Assembly (NCBI RefSeq): GCF_030818015.1
Contig: NZ_JAUSZX010000001.1
Span: 2,046,001 to 2,110,000 of the forward strand
DNA length: 64,000 nt
Direction: 5' to 3'
Source of the DNA: Arthrobacter globiformis
GTDB taxonomy: Bacteria; Actinomycetota; Actinomycetes; Actinomycetales; Micrococcaceae
A model generated the notes under the pieces. The model saw only the letters and a program-made list of their open reading frames with translations. It made no database searches and was not told the origin of the DNA. Of this stretch, positions 35,568 through 44,409 are shown in pieces (within the stretch, counting starts at the first letter, position 1; every line of letters starts with the position of its first letter). The translations under genes were made by a program, and so were the position numbers.

Positions 35568-37148
35568 CTACGCTGCCCTGAATGATGTCCAGTCGGGCCA
35601 TGGATCCACTGGCAGCGGCGGTTCAGGGCCGTCGAGACCCACCGGGCTCTCAACATCGTCCAGGTCGTCGGGAGCTTCCGAAGATTCGGGCGGCGGCTCC
35701 GGATATTCCTGGCCGGGTGGCGGCTCCGGCCAGGATGGTGGTTCCCAGTCCTGCTGTTCGCTGGGGTAGTGGCGGCCCGTGGGCGAGACCCAGCCCGGTG
35801 GCGTGTCCCGGGTGGCGCCGACCGGTCTCCATGTTGTGCTGTGTTTAAGTCGGTGGTGTTTGGGACAGGGCTGGCCAAGGTTGCTGATCCCGGTGGTCCC
35901 CCCGTCGGCCCAGGCCAGCAGGTGGTCGGCGTCGTTGTCCAGGGAGTGGTTGTTGCAGCCGGGAAACGTGCATCGTCCGTCCCTCAGCCGCAGCCATTGG
36001 CGCATGTGCTTTGGGATCCTGTAGCTGGTGCGGCCGATCTCCAGCGGCGCCCCATCCCGCGGATCGGTCAACACCCGAAGGAACGACGAGCCCCCGTCGG
36101 CGACGAGCCGGCGGGCCATGGACGGCGGGATCGGCCCATACCCGTCCAGCGTGGCCGGTTCGTGGGTCAGGCCGAGCAGCGAGAACACCGGAACCGTGAC
36201 CAGCACCTGCGCCGCCGGAGACGGCACATCACCAGCCGGCACAGGACCGCCTGGCGCGGACCCCGCCGGTAGGGAACCTGCGGGAAAGGATCCCGTCGCC
36301 CGGTCGCCAGGCGCACCGTCAACCCGCTGAACCGGGCCCAGCAGCCACCCGGCGGCAGCGTCCAAGCGCAACTGCGTGAGGGTCCGGGACTCGGACGGAC
36401 CCTGCAGGGCGCGGGCGGCGGCGGTGGCGCGGTCCCAGATCCCGGCAGCCTGGTCCGCGGGCAGATACGCCGACAGCCAGGCCATGCCGTCCCGGTCCGG
36501 CACATACTCCAGCCGGCGGTCCTTCGCACAGTTGCGGTGCCGGGTTTCGATGCTCACCGGGTGATGCCGTTCCCGCCAATAGCGTGCCCTGGCCCGGAAC
36601 CTGGACGGTGTCAGCTCCCCGGCGGGACACCCCCTGGCAGCATGCGGCGCGTCAGGGTCCAGGAAATGCGCCTCCAACGCCGCAGCGGCCGCCCGATCCA
36701 GCCCGTCCGTTTCATCGCACATCACCCGAGCATGCTGCCAGGAGAGGGTTCCCGCCTGCAGCGCGGCCAGCGTCAACGGCAGGTCCGTGCTCAGCATGGC
36801 GGATTCAGCCAGAAACCGTGCCGCCGACCCTTCGCTCACGGTCAGGGCACAGGCAACCTGCGCGGTTACAGACATCTGCAGGACGGCTTGTTCCCGTGGG
36901 GACGTGTCAGGCGATGCCATCGCCGCCTCCGCAGTAGCGTATCCGGCGGTGAGGTGCACCTTCACGGCCGCAAACCGGGCTTCCATGCCGGCCAACTCAG
37001 CCAGGCCGTCCAGGAACGCATCCGCCTGTTCTTGCAAAGAATCCGCGGCCGCCGTGTCCGGATCAGCCGTCCCGCGGAGCGCGGCAGCCAGCGCTGCGGC
37101 AGAGGCACTGATAGCCTCCAACGTCTCCACAGCAGCCATGCCATCCAT
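35568..37148 (-). CDS. DUF222/HNH endonuclease domain protein (13E12-type)
   Basis: About 526 residues from ATG 37148; an upstream in-frame start at 37214 is possible. The N-terminal DUF222 region (about 10-330) is followed by a C-terminal HNH nuclease: CTFPGCNNHSLDNDADHLL, then GISNLGQPCPKHHRLKH, with the two CxxC-type knuckles and His residues complete. These genes occur in many copies in Micrococcaceae and mycobacteria (13E12 repeat family) and behave as mobile or multi-copy elements. Pro/Gly/Ala-rich linkers flank the nuclease. It sits between fadJ and rnd, where related genomes, as I recall, often carry a thiolase. Confidence 0.85.
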   Translation of the reverse strand: MDGMAAVETLEAISASAAALAAALRGTADPDTAAADSLQEQADAFLDGLAELAGMEARFAAVKVHLTAGYATAEAAMASPDTSPREQAVLQMSVTAQVACALTVSEGSAARFLAESAMLSTDLPLTLAALQAGTLSWQHARVMCDETDGLDRAAAAALEAHFLDPDAPHAARGCPAGELTPSRFRARARYWRERHHPVSIETRHRNCAKDRRLEYVPDRDGMAWLSAYLPADQAAGIWDRATAAARALQGPSESRTLTQLRLDAAAGWLLGPVQRVDGAPGDRATGSFPAGSLPAGSAPGGPVPAGDVPSPAAQVLVTVPVFSLLGLTHEPATLDGYGPIPPSMARRLVADGGSSFLRVLTDPRDGAPLEIGRTSYRIPKHMRQWLRLRDGRCTFPGCNNHSLDNDADHLLAWADGGTTGISNLGQPCPKHHRLKHSTTWRPVGATRDTPPGWVSPTGRHYPSEQQDWEPPSWPEPPPGQEYPEPPPESSEAPDDLDDVESPVGLDGPEPPLPVDPWPDWTSFRAA

Positions 37149-37313
37149 ACCCACAGCATGACAGCAGGGTCCGACAAAAACGCCCGCCACACAGAATCGG
37201 TCCGGATGCATCATGCCCTACTTGGCACCAGGCCCCCGTTACCCACACCGTGGCGCGGACCTAGGGGACTGTCCTCTGCGCTGCAGTAAGCTTGCAACGC
37301 CGATTCGACAAGC

Positions 37314-38645
37314 CTACGCCGAGGCTTCCTTTGTCTCCCTGGCTTCCTTGGGCGGAAGGGGCTGGGGGTTGAGGAATGCCGCGGTGATCAGCGGTGCTGC
37401 CAGCCCTACCTGCCACGGCCGGGCGCCTAGCTCGCGCAGTTCCTCGGCGATGGCGGTTTCACTGATGTCCGCCGGTGGCCGCCACGCGACGCGGCGGAGG
37501 TAGTCCGGGGTCAGCAGGTTTTCGAGCGGCAGCTTGAGTTCGTCCGCCTTTTCCTGCAGCAGCGGCCTGGCGGTTTGCAGCCGCTCGGCCGCGGGAAGGT
37601 CGCGGTCGGCCCAGACCCGCGGGGGCGGCGGGGCGTTCGTGGGCAGGTGGAGCGGCGGAAGGTCTTCGAGTGCCCGGGCCGCTGCGATGCACCGCAGCCA
37701 GCGCGGGGCCTCCCGCTGGGCCGCCCTGCCGTGGAACCCCTTGGTGCCGAGCAATTGCGGCACGGTCGTGGGCATCGCCTTGGCGGCGGCGACGAGGGCA
37801 GAGTCGGGGATGAGCCGGCCGGGGGCGACATCGCGCTTCTGGGCCAGGGCATCGCGTTCGAGCCACAGCTCCCGCACCGCGGCCAGCTGGCGGCGGTCCC
37901 TTATCTGGTGGAGCCCGGATGTCTTGCGCCAAGGGTCCACTCTGGGCGCGGCGAGCCCGGCGGACAGGATCGCGGCGAACTCCTCCTCGGCGTATTCGAG
38001 TTTTCCGTCCGCTTCGAGCAGTTCGATGAGTTCCTCGCGAAGTTCCGTCAGAACTTCGACGTCGAGCGCTGCGTACCGAAGCCAGGGTTCCGGCAGGGGA
38101 CGGGTGGACCAGTCGGCCGCCGAGTGCTCCTTGGCGAGCCCAAAACCAAGCAATTGCTCGATCACGGCCGCGAGGCCGACACGGGGAAGGCCTGCCAGAC
38201 GGGCTGCCAGTTCAGTGTCGAAGAGCCTGTCCGGCCACATGCCCAGTTCCGACAGGCAGGGCAGGTCCTGGCTGGCGGCGTGCAGGATCCATTCGACGCC
38301 CCGCAGGGCATCATTGATGATCCGCAGGTCCCCGAACGGCTCGGGGTCGATCAGCCAGGTTCCCGAGCCTTCCCGACGGATCTGGACAAGGAAGGCGCGC
38401 TGCCCGTAGCGGAAGCCCGAGGCGCGCTCCGCATCAACGCCGGCCGGTCCTGTGCCAGCGGCGATCGCGGCAGCGCAACGTTCCAGCCCGGCCTGGGTTT
38501 CGATGACCAGAGGCACGCCGTCGCGGGGGGAATCAAGGTCGATGACAACGGGGACCCGGCTGTCAAAGCCTTCCACCGTTATGTGGGGTGTGGTTTCAGC
38601 AGCCGGAGCGCCGGCTGTGGTGTTATCCGGATTTTGAGGGGTCAT
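37314..38645 (-). CDS. rnd: Ribonuclease D-like 3'-5' exonuclease with HRDC domain
   Basis: 443 residues. The DEDDy exonuclease domain (about 40-230) shows VDAERASG (first Asp-x-Glu), HAASQDLPCL (second Asp) and YAALDVEVL (Tyr and last Asp). An HRDC helical domain follows (RRQLAAVRELWLERDALAQ, from about 265). It is likely to trim 3' ends of tRNAs or other stable RNAs. It lies upstream of the efe operon's 3' end, with a hairpin and 16-bp repeats between them. TAAACT or TAGGGT a few bases before ATG 38645 suggests a very short or absent leader. Confidence 0.85.
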   Translation of the reverse strand: MTPQNPDNTTAGAPAAETTPHITVEGFDSRVPVVIDLDSPRDGVPLVIETQAGLERCAAAIAAGTGPAGVDAERASGFRYGQRAFLVQIRREGSGTWLIDPEPFGDLRIINDALRGVEWILHAASQDLPCLSELGMWPDRLFDTELAARLAGLPRVGLAAVIEQLLGFGLAKEHSAADWSTRPLPEPWLRYAALDVEVLTELREELIELLEADGKLEYAEEEFAAILSAGLAAPRVDPWRKTSGLHQIRDRRQLAAVRELWLERDALAQKRDVAPGRLIPDSALVAAAKAMPTTVPQLLGTKGFHGRAAQREAPRWLRCIAAARALEDLPPLHLPTNAPPPPRVWADRDLPAAERLQTARPLLQEKADELKLPLENLLTPDYLRRVAWRPPADISETAIAEELRELGARPWQVGLAAPLITAAFLNPQPLPPKEARETKEASA

Positions 38646-38696
38646 GATGACCCTAGTTTACCGGCAGCAGGCGCAAGGGCGGTTCCGGGACGGCAC

Positions 38697-38724
38697 GCGC
38701 CGCCGTCGGAAGCGACGGCGGCGC
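38697..38724 (-). terminator. Strong hairpin after efeB
   Basis: A perfect 12-bp stem GCGCCGCCGTCG/CGACGGCGGCGC with loop GAAG, downstream of efeB and upstream of rnd on the minus strand. No T-run. Confidence 0.6.
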
Positions 38725-38755
38725 GGTGTTCATGTCACTGCGCACAGGCGAACCT

Positions 38756-38803
38756 GTGCATAGACGAAACAGTGCATAGACGAAACAGTGCATAGACGAA
38801 ACT
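38756..38803 (-). repeat. 16-bp tandem repeat, three copies, downstream of efeB
   Basis: Three consecutive copies of GTGCATAGACGAAACA (last base differs in the third) at 38756, 38772 and 38788, with a decayed copy on each side. It lies between the efeB stop (38823) and the terminator hairpin, so it would be in the 3' untranslated end of the efe mRNA. Confidence 0.85.
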
Positions 38804-38822
38804 GTGCTCGGGCGACCACAGC

Positions 38823-40190
38823 TCAGGCGAAGAGGCCTTCCCCGACAAAGCCGCCCTGCTTGACGCCCGGCGGCACGGCGAAGAGGCCGGACCCTGTGTG
38901 CTTGAGGTATTCCAGGGCGAGCACGTCCTCCTTGGCCATGGTCATCTGCATCGGAACGTAGTGCGTCCGCGGGTCCTTGACGAAGGCAATGAAGAACAGC
39001 CCGGCGTCGAGGTGTCCCAGCCCGTCCGAGCCATCGGTGTAGTTGTAGCCGCGGCGGAGCATCCGCACGCCGTCGTTCTGGTCCGCGTGGGCCAGGCGGA
39101 CATGGGAGTCCATGGCAATGAGCGGCTCGCCGTCGTTGCCCTTGATGCCGAAGTCGGGGGCGGTGAATTCCTTGCCGCCGGACAGGGGAGCACCTTCTCC
39201 CTTGGTCCGGCCGATCAGGCCTTCCTGTTCGCGGAGCGAGGTGCGGTCCCAGATCTCGATGTGCATCCGGATGCGGCGCGACACCAGATAGCTCCCGCCC
39301 TCCATCCAGGCTTCGCCTGCGCGGGATCCGGCGCCGGCCCACACGTGCTCGTCCAGCAGGGCGGTGTCCTCGGCCTTGAGGTTGTTGGTCCCGTCCTTGA
39401 AGCCGAAGAGGTTGCGCGCGGTCTGCTGCGCCCGCGACGTCGACGACGTGCGGCCGAAGCCCAGTTGGGACCAGCGGACGCGGGTCTTGCCGAAGCCGAT
39501 GCGGGCCAGGTTGCGGATGGCGTGCACCGCCACCTGGGGATCGTCGGCGCACGCCTGCACCACGATGTCGCCGCCTGTGCGGGCCGACTCCAGCGCGTCG
39601 CCGGGGAAGTGCGGCAGATCGATCAGGGCATCGGGCCGCTTTCCGTCGAGGCCAAAGCGGGCCTTGCCGTCCTTTTCGAACAGCGAGCCGCCGAAGCCAA
39701 ACGTGATGGTGAGCCGGCCAGCGTCGAGGTCCAGCGCCTCGCCGGTGTCCTCCGGCGGGGCATCGTACGGGCCGTCAACGGCGCCGGTGGTCCCGGTGGT
39801 CCGGCCGGCGGTCATGGCCGCCGCGGCGGCGGTCCAGTCCTTGAGGAGGTCGATGAGCGCCGCGCGGTCTTCGGTGGTGACGTCGAAGGCTGCCATGTGG
39901 AGGCGGTCCTGCGCAGCGGTGGTGATCCCCGCCTGCCGGTCGCCGAAGAAGGGGATGACGGAATCGTTGGCAGCCGGGGGCGCTGCGGCGGCGGCCAGGG
40001 CGTCGTGGCCGAGCAGGCCGGCGGCGATTCCAGCCACCGCTCCCGCGCCGCCCACGCCGGCCAGTCCCAGAAGTCCGCGCCGTGACAGGCGGCGGGTACC
40101 GCCGTCGGACGTCTCCGGCGACGCTTCGGAAGCGTCGGAGTGCGTGCCGGCAGGCGGCTGCTGGCCGCCGCCGAAGGGGCAGCCGCTCAC
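38823..40190 (-). CDS. efeB: Deferrochelatase/dye-decolourising peroxidase EfeB
   Basis: 455 residues with a twin-arginine signal (SRRGLLGLAGVGGAG, near 36-50), so it is exported folded with haem. The Dyp-type motif GFKDG (GxxDG) is near residue 270, and haem-ligand and distal residues are in RIRMHIEIWDR (near 310). It oxidises ferrous iron or removes iron from haem for EfeU. The start overlaps the efeO stop by 4 bases. Third gene of the efeU-efeO-efeB operon on the minus strand. Confidence 0.92.
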   Translation of the reverse strand: MSGCPFGGGQQPPAGTHSDASEASPETSDGGTRRLSRRGLLGLAGVGGAGAVAGIAAGLLGHDALAAAAAPPAANDSVIPFFGDRQAGITTAAQDRLHMAAFDVTTEDRAALIDLLKDWTAAAAAMTAGRTTGTTGAVDGPYDAPPEDTGEALDLDAGRLTITFGFGGSLFEKDGKARFGLDGKRPDALIDLPHFPGDALESARTGGDIVVQACADDPQVAVHAIRNLARIGFGKTRVRWSQLGFGRTSSTSRAQQTARNLFGFKDGTNNLKAEDTALLDEHVWAGAGSRAGEAWMEGGSYLVSRRIRMHIEIWDRTSLREQEGLIGRTKGEGAPLSGGKEFTAPDFGIKGNDGEPLIAMDSHVRLAHADQNDGVRMLRRGYNYTDGSDGLGHLDAGLFFIAFVKDPRTHYVPMQMTMAKEDVLALEYLKHTGSGLFAVPPGVKQGGFVGEGLFA

Positions 40191-41383
40191 AGCACCACTG
40201 CCGCGGTGAGCTTGGACAGCGGCTCGCCGAGGGCGTCGACCAGGGCGCTGAGCTGCTGGACCTCGTCCTTGCTCAGCTCGTTGTAGTAGGCAAAGCCGTC
40301 GCCCTTGGCGTGGTTCTTCAGCTCAGCCTGCAGGGCGCTGAACTTGGCGTCGAGGTCCTTAGCCAGCGCGGCGTCCTTCTGCTGCAGGGCGGGCTTGAGA
40401 TTCTCGAACGCAATCCGGGCGCCGTCCACGTTGGCCTGGAAATCCCAGAGATCAGTGTGCGACCAGATTTCCTCCTCGCCCGTGACCTTGCCGCGGGCCA
40501 CTTCATCCAGGAGTTCCTTGGCGCCGTTGCCCAGCTTGTCCGCGCTGAGCTTTACGGTGCGGGTGCGGGTGCTGAGTTCCTCCGTGTCGGCCACCAGCTG
40601 CTTGGAGATTGCGGCGCGCTCAGCTGCGGTCAGCTCCTTGTATCCTGCCGGCGGGAACAGGTCCTTCTCGGCCCGGTGCCAGCCTGTCCACTTCTGTCCC
40701 GGTTCAAGGTCCGCCTCACGGGCATCGAGCTTGGGATCGAGATCCCCGAAGGATTCGGCCACGGGTTCGATCCGTTCCCAGTGCATGCGGGTGGCGGCGT
40801 ACAGGCTCTTGGCCTTGGCTGCGTCGCCTGCAGCGTAGGCTGCGGCGAATTCCTTGGTTCCGGCTACCAGCTGCTCGGTTTGGTCCTTGACGTAGGCCGT
40901 GTACTGGGTGACCCCGGTGTCCACGAGTTTCTGGAGGTCGGCGTCAGCGGTGGCCTGCTTGCCCGAGTCCTTGACGGTGAAGTCCGCGCGGATGCCGTCA
41001 CCCTTCATTCCCGGCTTGCAGGCGGTGATGTACTTTCCTGCCGGCGCGGTGAGCACCAGGTTTCGGGTGATCCCGGGGCCGATGTTCTCCACTTCGGCCA
41101 CGATCCGCAGGCCGTCTTCGGCGAGCACGTAGAACTCGGTGACTTCGGCGCCGTCGTTCTTCACGGCAAAGGTCAGGTTTCCGCTCGGGGCTTCAGCGGC
41201 GGAGACCTTGCAGTCGGCATCTGTGCTGGTCACCTGGATGGGCCCGTCGGTGGTACCGGACGGGTTGGCGCTGGCGTTGTCGGTGCAGGAGGCGAGTGCC
41301 AGCGGGAGGACTGCGGTGGCTGCCACTACGGCGAGGCGGGCACCGGCAGTCCGGCGGATTTTGGGCGAGGTCAAGCCTGGCAT
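40187..41383 (-). CDS. efeO: Iron uptake system lipoprotein EfeO
   Basis: 398 residues. A signal peptide ends in the lipobox LASC (Cys near residue 33), so it is anchored outside the membrane. An N-terminal cupredoxin-like domain (about 45-140) is followed by an M75 (imelysin-like) four-helix domain with the HxxE metal motif MHWERIEP (near 200). It binds iron and hands it to EfeU. It lies between efeU, 123 bases upstream, and efeB, which overlaps it. Confidence 0.92.
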   Translation of the reverse strand: MPGLTSPKIRRTAGARLAVVAATAVLPLALASCTDNASANPSGTTDGPIQVTSTDADCKVSAAEAPSGNLTFAVKNDGAEVTEFYVLAEDGLRIVAEVENIGPGITRNLVLTAPAGKYITACKPGMKGDGIRADFTVKDSGKQATADADLQKLVDTGVTQYTAYVKDQTEQLVAGTKEFAAAYAAGDAAKAKSLYAATRMHWERIEPVAESFGDLDPKLDAREADLEPGQKWTGWHRAEKDLFPPAGYKELTAAERAAISKQLVADTEELSTRTRTVKLSADKLGNGAKELLDEVARGKVTGEEEIWSHTDLWDFQANVDGARIAFENLKPALQQKDAALAKDLDAKFSALQAELKNHAKGDGFAYYNELSKDEVQQLSALVDALGEPLSKLTAAVVL

Positions 41384-41402
41384 GTGGATTCCTTGGGGGT
41401 GT

Positions 41403-41454
41403 GGGGTGCAAGGGTGTTGGGGTGCAAGGGTGTTGGGGTGCAGGGGTGTTGGGG
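41403..41454 (+). repeat. 16-bp G-rich tandem repeat between efeU and efeO
   Basis: Three copies of GGGGTGCAAGGGTGTT (41403, 41419, 41435; one mismatch) and a quarter copy. On the plus strand this gives at least six runs of three or four G, enough for a G-quadruplex in the template strand of the efe operon. Confidence 0.8.
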
Positions 41455-41506
41455 ATACAGCGGGGTTTGTTGGGGTGTGGTGGTGGTTGGAGGCAGGCGC
41501 TGCCGG

Positions 41507-42358
41507 TCAGGAGGCGACGGCTGCCGCTGTGGCAGGAGCTTCTGCCCGCCGGAGCGGCGGGCGGAAGTTGGCCCGCAGGTAGAAGAACATGACGGGGACG
41601 GCGTACAGGACCCAGGCGGCTGCTTCGAGCCACGTCGTAGCAGGGGAGAAGTTCAGGGTCCCCTTCAGCAGGGTGCCGTACCAGGATGACGGCGGGACGG
41701 CGGTTGAGACGTCGAAGGCAAGGCTGTGCAGCCCCGGCAGGATGCCGGCCTCCTGCAGGTCGTGGACGCCGTAGGCGAGGACGCCGCCGGCGATGACCAC
41801 CAGGGCCACGCCCGTCCAGGTGAAGAAGAGGGACAGGTTGACCTTCAGGACGCCGCGGTGCAGCAGATAGCCGAGACCGGCTGCCACGGCGAGGCCCAGC
41901 AGGGCGCCGAACAGAGGGGTTCCGGATTCGCCGCTGGCCTGGGCTGCGGCCCACAGGAAGAGTGCCGTCTCCAGGCCTTCCCGTCCGACGGCCAGAGCCG
42001 CGACAAGCACCAGGCCCCAGGCGGCGCCGTCGGCCACGCCATCAACCCGGGAGCGCAGTTCGCTGCCGAGCGAGCGGGCGGTGCGCGCCATCCAGAAGAC
42101 CATCCAGGTGACCAGTCCGACGGCGACGATGGACAGGCCGCCGCCGATGGCTTCCTGCGCTTCGAAGGTCAGTCCCCGCGGGCCGAAGGTCAACAGGGCG
42201 CCGAATCCGACGGACACGGCAACAGCAATTCCCACGCCCGCCCACAACCGGGGGAGCAGCGCCCGGCGGCCGCTCTTGGTCAGGTACGCCATCAGCAGGA
42301 CGACGATGAGCGTCGCCTCGAGGCCCTCCCGTAGGCCGATGAGGAAGTTGGCTGTCAT
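41507..42358 (-). CDS. efeU: Iron permease EfeU (FTR1 family)
   Basis: 283 residues from ATG 42358, preferred over GTG 42367 because the AAGG ribosome site would be too close to the GTG. Seven predicted helices. The two iron-path motifs are REGLEATL (near 10) and GREGLETALFLWA (near 125), the REGLE pair of the Ftr1 family. It imports ferric or ferrous iron with EfeO and EfeB. First gene of the operon, under an iron-box promoter. Confidence 0.92.
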   Translation of the reverse strand: MTANFLIGLREGLEATLIVVLLMAYLTKSGRRALLPRLWAGVGIAVAVSVGFGALLTFGPRGLTFEAQEAIGGGLSIVAVGLVTWMVFWMARTARSLGSELRSRVDGVADGAAWGLVLVAALAVGREGLETALFLWAAAQASGESGTPLFGALLGLAVAAGLGYLLHRGVLKVNLSLFFTWTGVALVVIAGGVLAYGVHDLQEAGILPGLHSLAFDVSTAVPPSSWYGTLLKGTLNFSPATTWLEAAAWVLYAVPVMFFYLRANFRPPLRRAEAPATAAAVAS

Positions 42359-42382
42359 GTAAAGCACCTTCTGCCGGGGGAG

Positions 42383-42437
42383 CCCGTCTTAGGCTCACCT
42401 AAGCACGGGACTTTACACGGCCAAGGCGATTAGGCAA
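42383..42437 (-). promoter_or_regulatory. efeUOB promoter with IdeR/DtxR-type iron box
   Basis: The -35 TTGCCT (42432-42437), a 16-base spacer and the -10 TAAAGT (42410-42415) point to a start near 42403. Immediately downstream is a 27-bp inverted repeat, CCCGT-n-TTAGG-n4-CCTAA-nn-ACGGG (42383-42409). Read on the minus strand its core TTAGGTGAGCCTAA equals the first 14 bases of the IdeR/DtxR consensus. Iron-loaded repressor here would block initiation. Confidence 0.75.
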
Positions 42438-42538
42438 AAGAATCGTGCCGTAATTGCCGGAGAAATTACTCCACCGGTTTGGGCAGCTCTGATTGGGCAG
42501 GGCAGTTTTAGGCAGGGCCGGTTTGGGCGGAGCAGTCC

Positions 42539-43207
42539 CTAGTTGCGGCGTCTGCGGGGGAGCGCGGAGACACCGTCGGGCAACGGCGGCAGCCCGGCGA
42601 AGGTGCACACCATGTCCGACCACGCCTCGAGGTGGGCCTGGACGTCGGCGCCGGCCGGAGTCCATGAGGCGCGCAGTTCAATGTCGATCGAGGCTGGCCG
42701 GTCCGCCAGCGTTCCGAAGCTTTCGGACAGCACGCGGGTGGCCGTCCCCCCGGCCGCGCGGTACGGGGCACGGTGGGTTTCGAGGGCTTCCACGAGCCAT
42801 GTCCAGGCCACCGAGCCGAGCATCTCGTCGTTGCCCATCTCGGCGTCGAGCTGCGCCCGGATGTAGGTGACGATCCGGAACTCGCCGTCCCAGACGGCGG
42901 AGCCGTCGGGGTCATGCAGCAGGATGAAGCGCCCGGTGGCGAGTTCCTCGCCGTCGTCGTCATCATCTCCGGGGGAGGCTCCGGCGGCGGCCGACCGGGC
43001 CAGCGCCATCGCCGCCGGCCCGTGGACCGGCGAACGGTCCTTGCCGCCGCTGGGAACTATGACCTCGGCGCCGAGGGCGACGGCGAACGGCGCCAGCCGG
43101 GCGGGCGCCGGGATCTCGTCGAGGCGCAGTTCGCTGCGGCAGCGTGCTTTGCGGAGCGTTCCCAGCGCATACAGGAAGTTCGCGGGAACCTGGGCAAGTG
43201 CGTTCAC
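42539..43207 (-). CDS. DUF3000 family protein
   Basis: 222 residues if it starts at GTG 43207, which I prefer because a TACCCT -10 ends exactly 6 bases upstream and the conserved region starts right after (QVPANFLYALGTLRKARCR, then IPAPARLAPFAVALGAEV). The C-terminal half has FILLHDPDGSAVWDGEFRIV and WTWLVEAL, typical of DUF3000. It is soluble and of unknown function. In many actinobacteria DUF3000 is next to the HRDC ribonuclease; here efeUOB lies between. Confidence 0.8.
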   Translation of the reverse strand: MNALAQVPANFLYALGTLRKARCRSELRLDEIPAPARLAPFAVALGAEVIVPSGGKDRSPVHGPAAMALARSAAAGASPGDDDDDGEELATGRFILLHDPDGSAVWDGEFRIVTYIRAQLDAEMGNDEMLGSVAWTWLVEALETHRAPYRAAGGTATRVLSESFGTLADRPASIDIELRASWTPAGADVQAHLEAWSDMVCTFAGLPPLPDGVSALPRRRRN

Positions 43208-43213
43208 AATGGC

Positions 43214-43219
43214 AGGGTA
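43214..43219 (-). promoter_or_regulatory. Leaderless -10 element (TACCCT) for DUF3000
   Basis: TACCCT, 6 bases, GTG 43207 on the minus strand; no ribosome site. It decides the start of the gene. Confidence 0.55.
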
Positions 43220-43278
43220 CGCATTGGAAACCGCCGGTTCCGGCAGGCTCGCCGCCTGCTCACGCAATCCCGCGCATG

Positions 43279-44403
43279 TTACTGCGCCGCCGCCGGTGAG
43301 GACCCGTGCCGGGCCAGTTCGGCTTTGATGGCTACCACGAAGGCGTCGACGTCCTCCTCGCTGGTGTCGAAGGAGCACATCCAGCGGACCTCTCGGGTGG
43401 CCTCGTTCCAGTCGTAGAAGCGGAAGGACTCCCGGAGCCTGTCCGCCACCCCGTCAGGAAGGACCGCAAAGACGCCGTTGGATTCCGTCTTCTGCGTGGG
43501 TTCGACGCCGTCGAGGTCGTCCACCGCTGCCCGCAGCCTCGCGGCCATGGCGTTGGCGTGGGCGGCCGAACGAAGCCACAGGTCACCTTCGAGCAGGGCG
43601 ATGAACTGCGCAGACATGAACCGCATCTTGGAGGCCAGCTGCATGTTCATCTTGCGCAGGAAAAGCAGCCCCTGGGCGGCGTCGGGGTTCAGCGCCACCA
43701 CCACCTCGCCGAACAGCAGCCCGTTCTTGGTTCCCCCGAAGGACAGGATGTCCACGCCGGCGTCGCGCGTGAAAGCCCGGAGGGGAACGCCCAGGTGCGC
43801 CGCCGCGTTGGCCAGCCGGGCCCCGTCCATGTGCAGCTTCATGCCCTTGGCGTGGACGTGCTCGGCGATCGCCCTGACTTCATCCGGCGTGTAGCAGGTG
43901 CCCAGTTCGGTGGTCTGGGTGATGGATACCGCCAACGGCTGGGCGCGATGCTCGTCACCCCAGCCCCACGCTTCGCGGTCGATGAGTTCCGGAGTGAGTT
44001 TGCCGTCCGGGGTGTGCACCTGCAGCAGCTTCATGCCGCCCACGCGCTCCGGGGCGCCGTTCTCATCCATGTTGATGTGTGCCGTCGATGCGCAGACCAC
44101 AGCACCCCAGCGCGGGAGGAGGGACTGCAGGGAGAGCACGTTGGCGCCTGTGCCGTTGAAGACCGGGAAGCACTCAATGCCCGGCCCGAAGTGCTCCTCC
44201 AACAGCTCCTGCAGGCGGGCCGTGTAGGCGTCTTCGCCGTAGGAAACCAGGTGCCCCTCATTGGCGGCGGCCAGCGCGGCCAGCACCTCGGGGTGCACCC
44301 CTGAGTAGTTGTCCGAGGCAAAGCCGCGCACCGAGGCGTCGTGCAGCCTGGACATGGTGCCGCTGCCGGCAGTTTCAACAGTTGTTGTCATCTCTTTGGT
44401 CAC
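43279..44403 (-). CDS. Low-specificity L-threonine aldolase family PLP enzyme
   Basis: 374 residues from GTG 44403. Fold-type I aminotransferase-like (beta-eliminating lyase) domain, with FASDNYSG at the start, HMDGARLANAA (PLP-ring Asp, near 195) and the PLP lysine in SFGGTKNGLLFG (near 225). Family members split L-threonine or allo-threonine to glycine and acetaldehyde, but related enzymes act on other beta-hydroxy amino acids or eliminate. It is the third gene of a DUF6421-SDR-aldolase run and has its own leaderless promoter. Confidence 0.85.
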   Translation of the reverse strand: MTKEMTTTVETAGSGTMSRLHDASVRGFASDNYSGVHPEVLAALAAANEGHLVSYGEDAYTARLQELLEEHFGPGIECFPVFNGTGANVLSLQSLLPRWGAVVCASTAHINMDENGAPERVGGMKLLQVHTPDGKLTPELIDREAWGWGDEHRAQPLAVSITQTTELGTCYTPDEVRAIAEHVHAKGMKLHMDGARLANAAAHLGVPLRAFTRDAGVDILSFGGTKNGLLFGEVVVALNPDAAQGLLFLRKMNMQLASKMRFMSAQFIALLEGDLWLRSAAHANAMAARLRAAVDDLDGVEPTQKTESNGVFAVLPDGVADRLRESFRFYDWNEATREVRWMCSFDTSEEDVDAFVVAIKAELARHGSSPAAAQ

Positions 44404-44409
44404 GCTTTC

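Noticed and set aside
35568..37148. Restriction-modification or retron system around the HNH gene
   Set aside because: There is no methyltransferase, specificity or reverse transcriptase gene nearby; DUF222/HNH genes are dispersed singletons.
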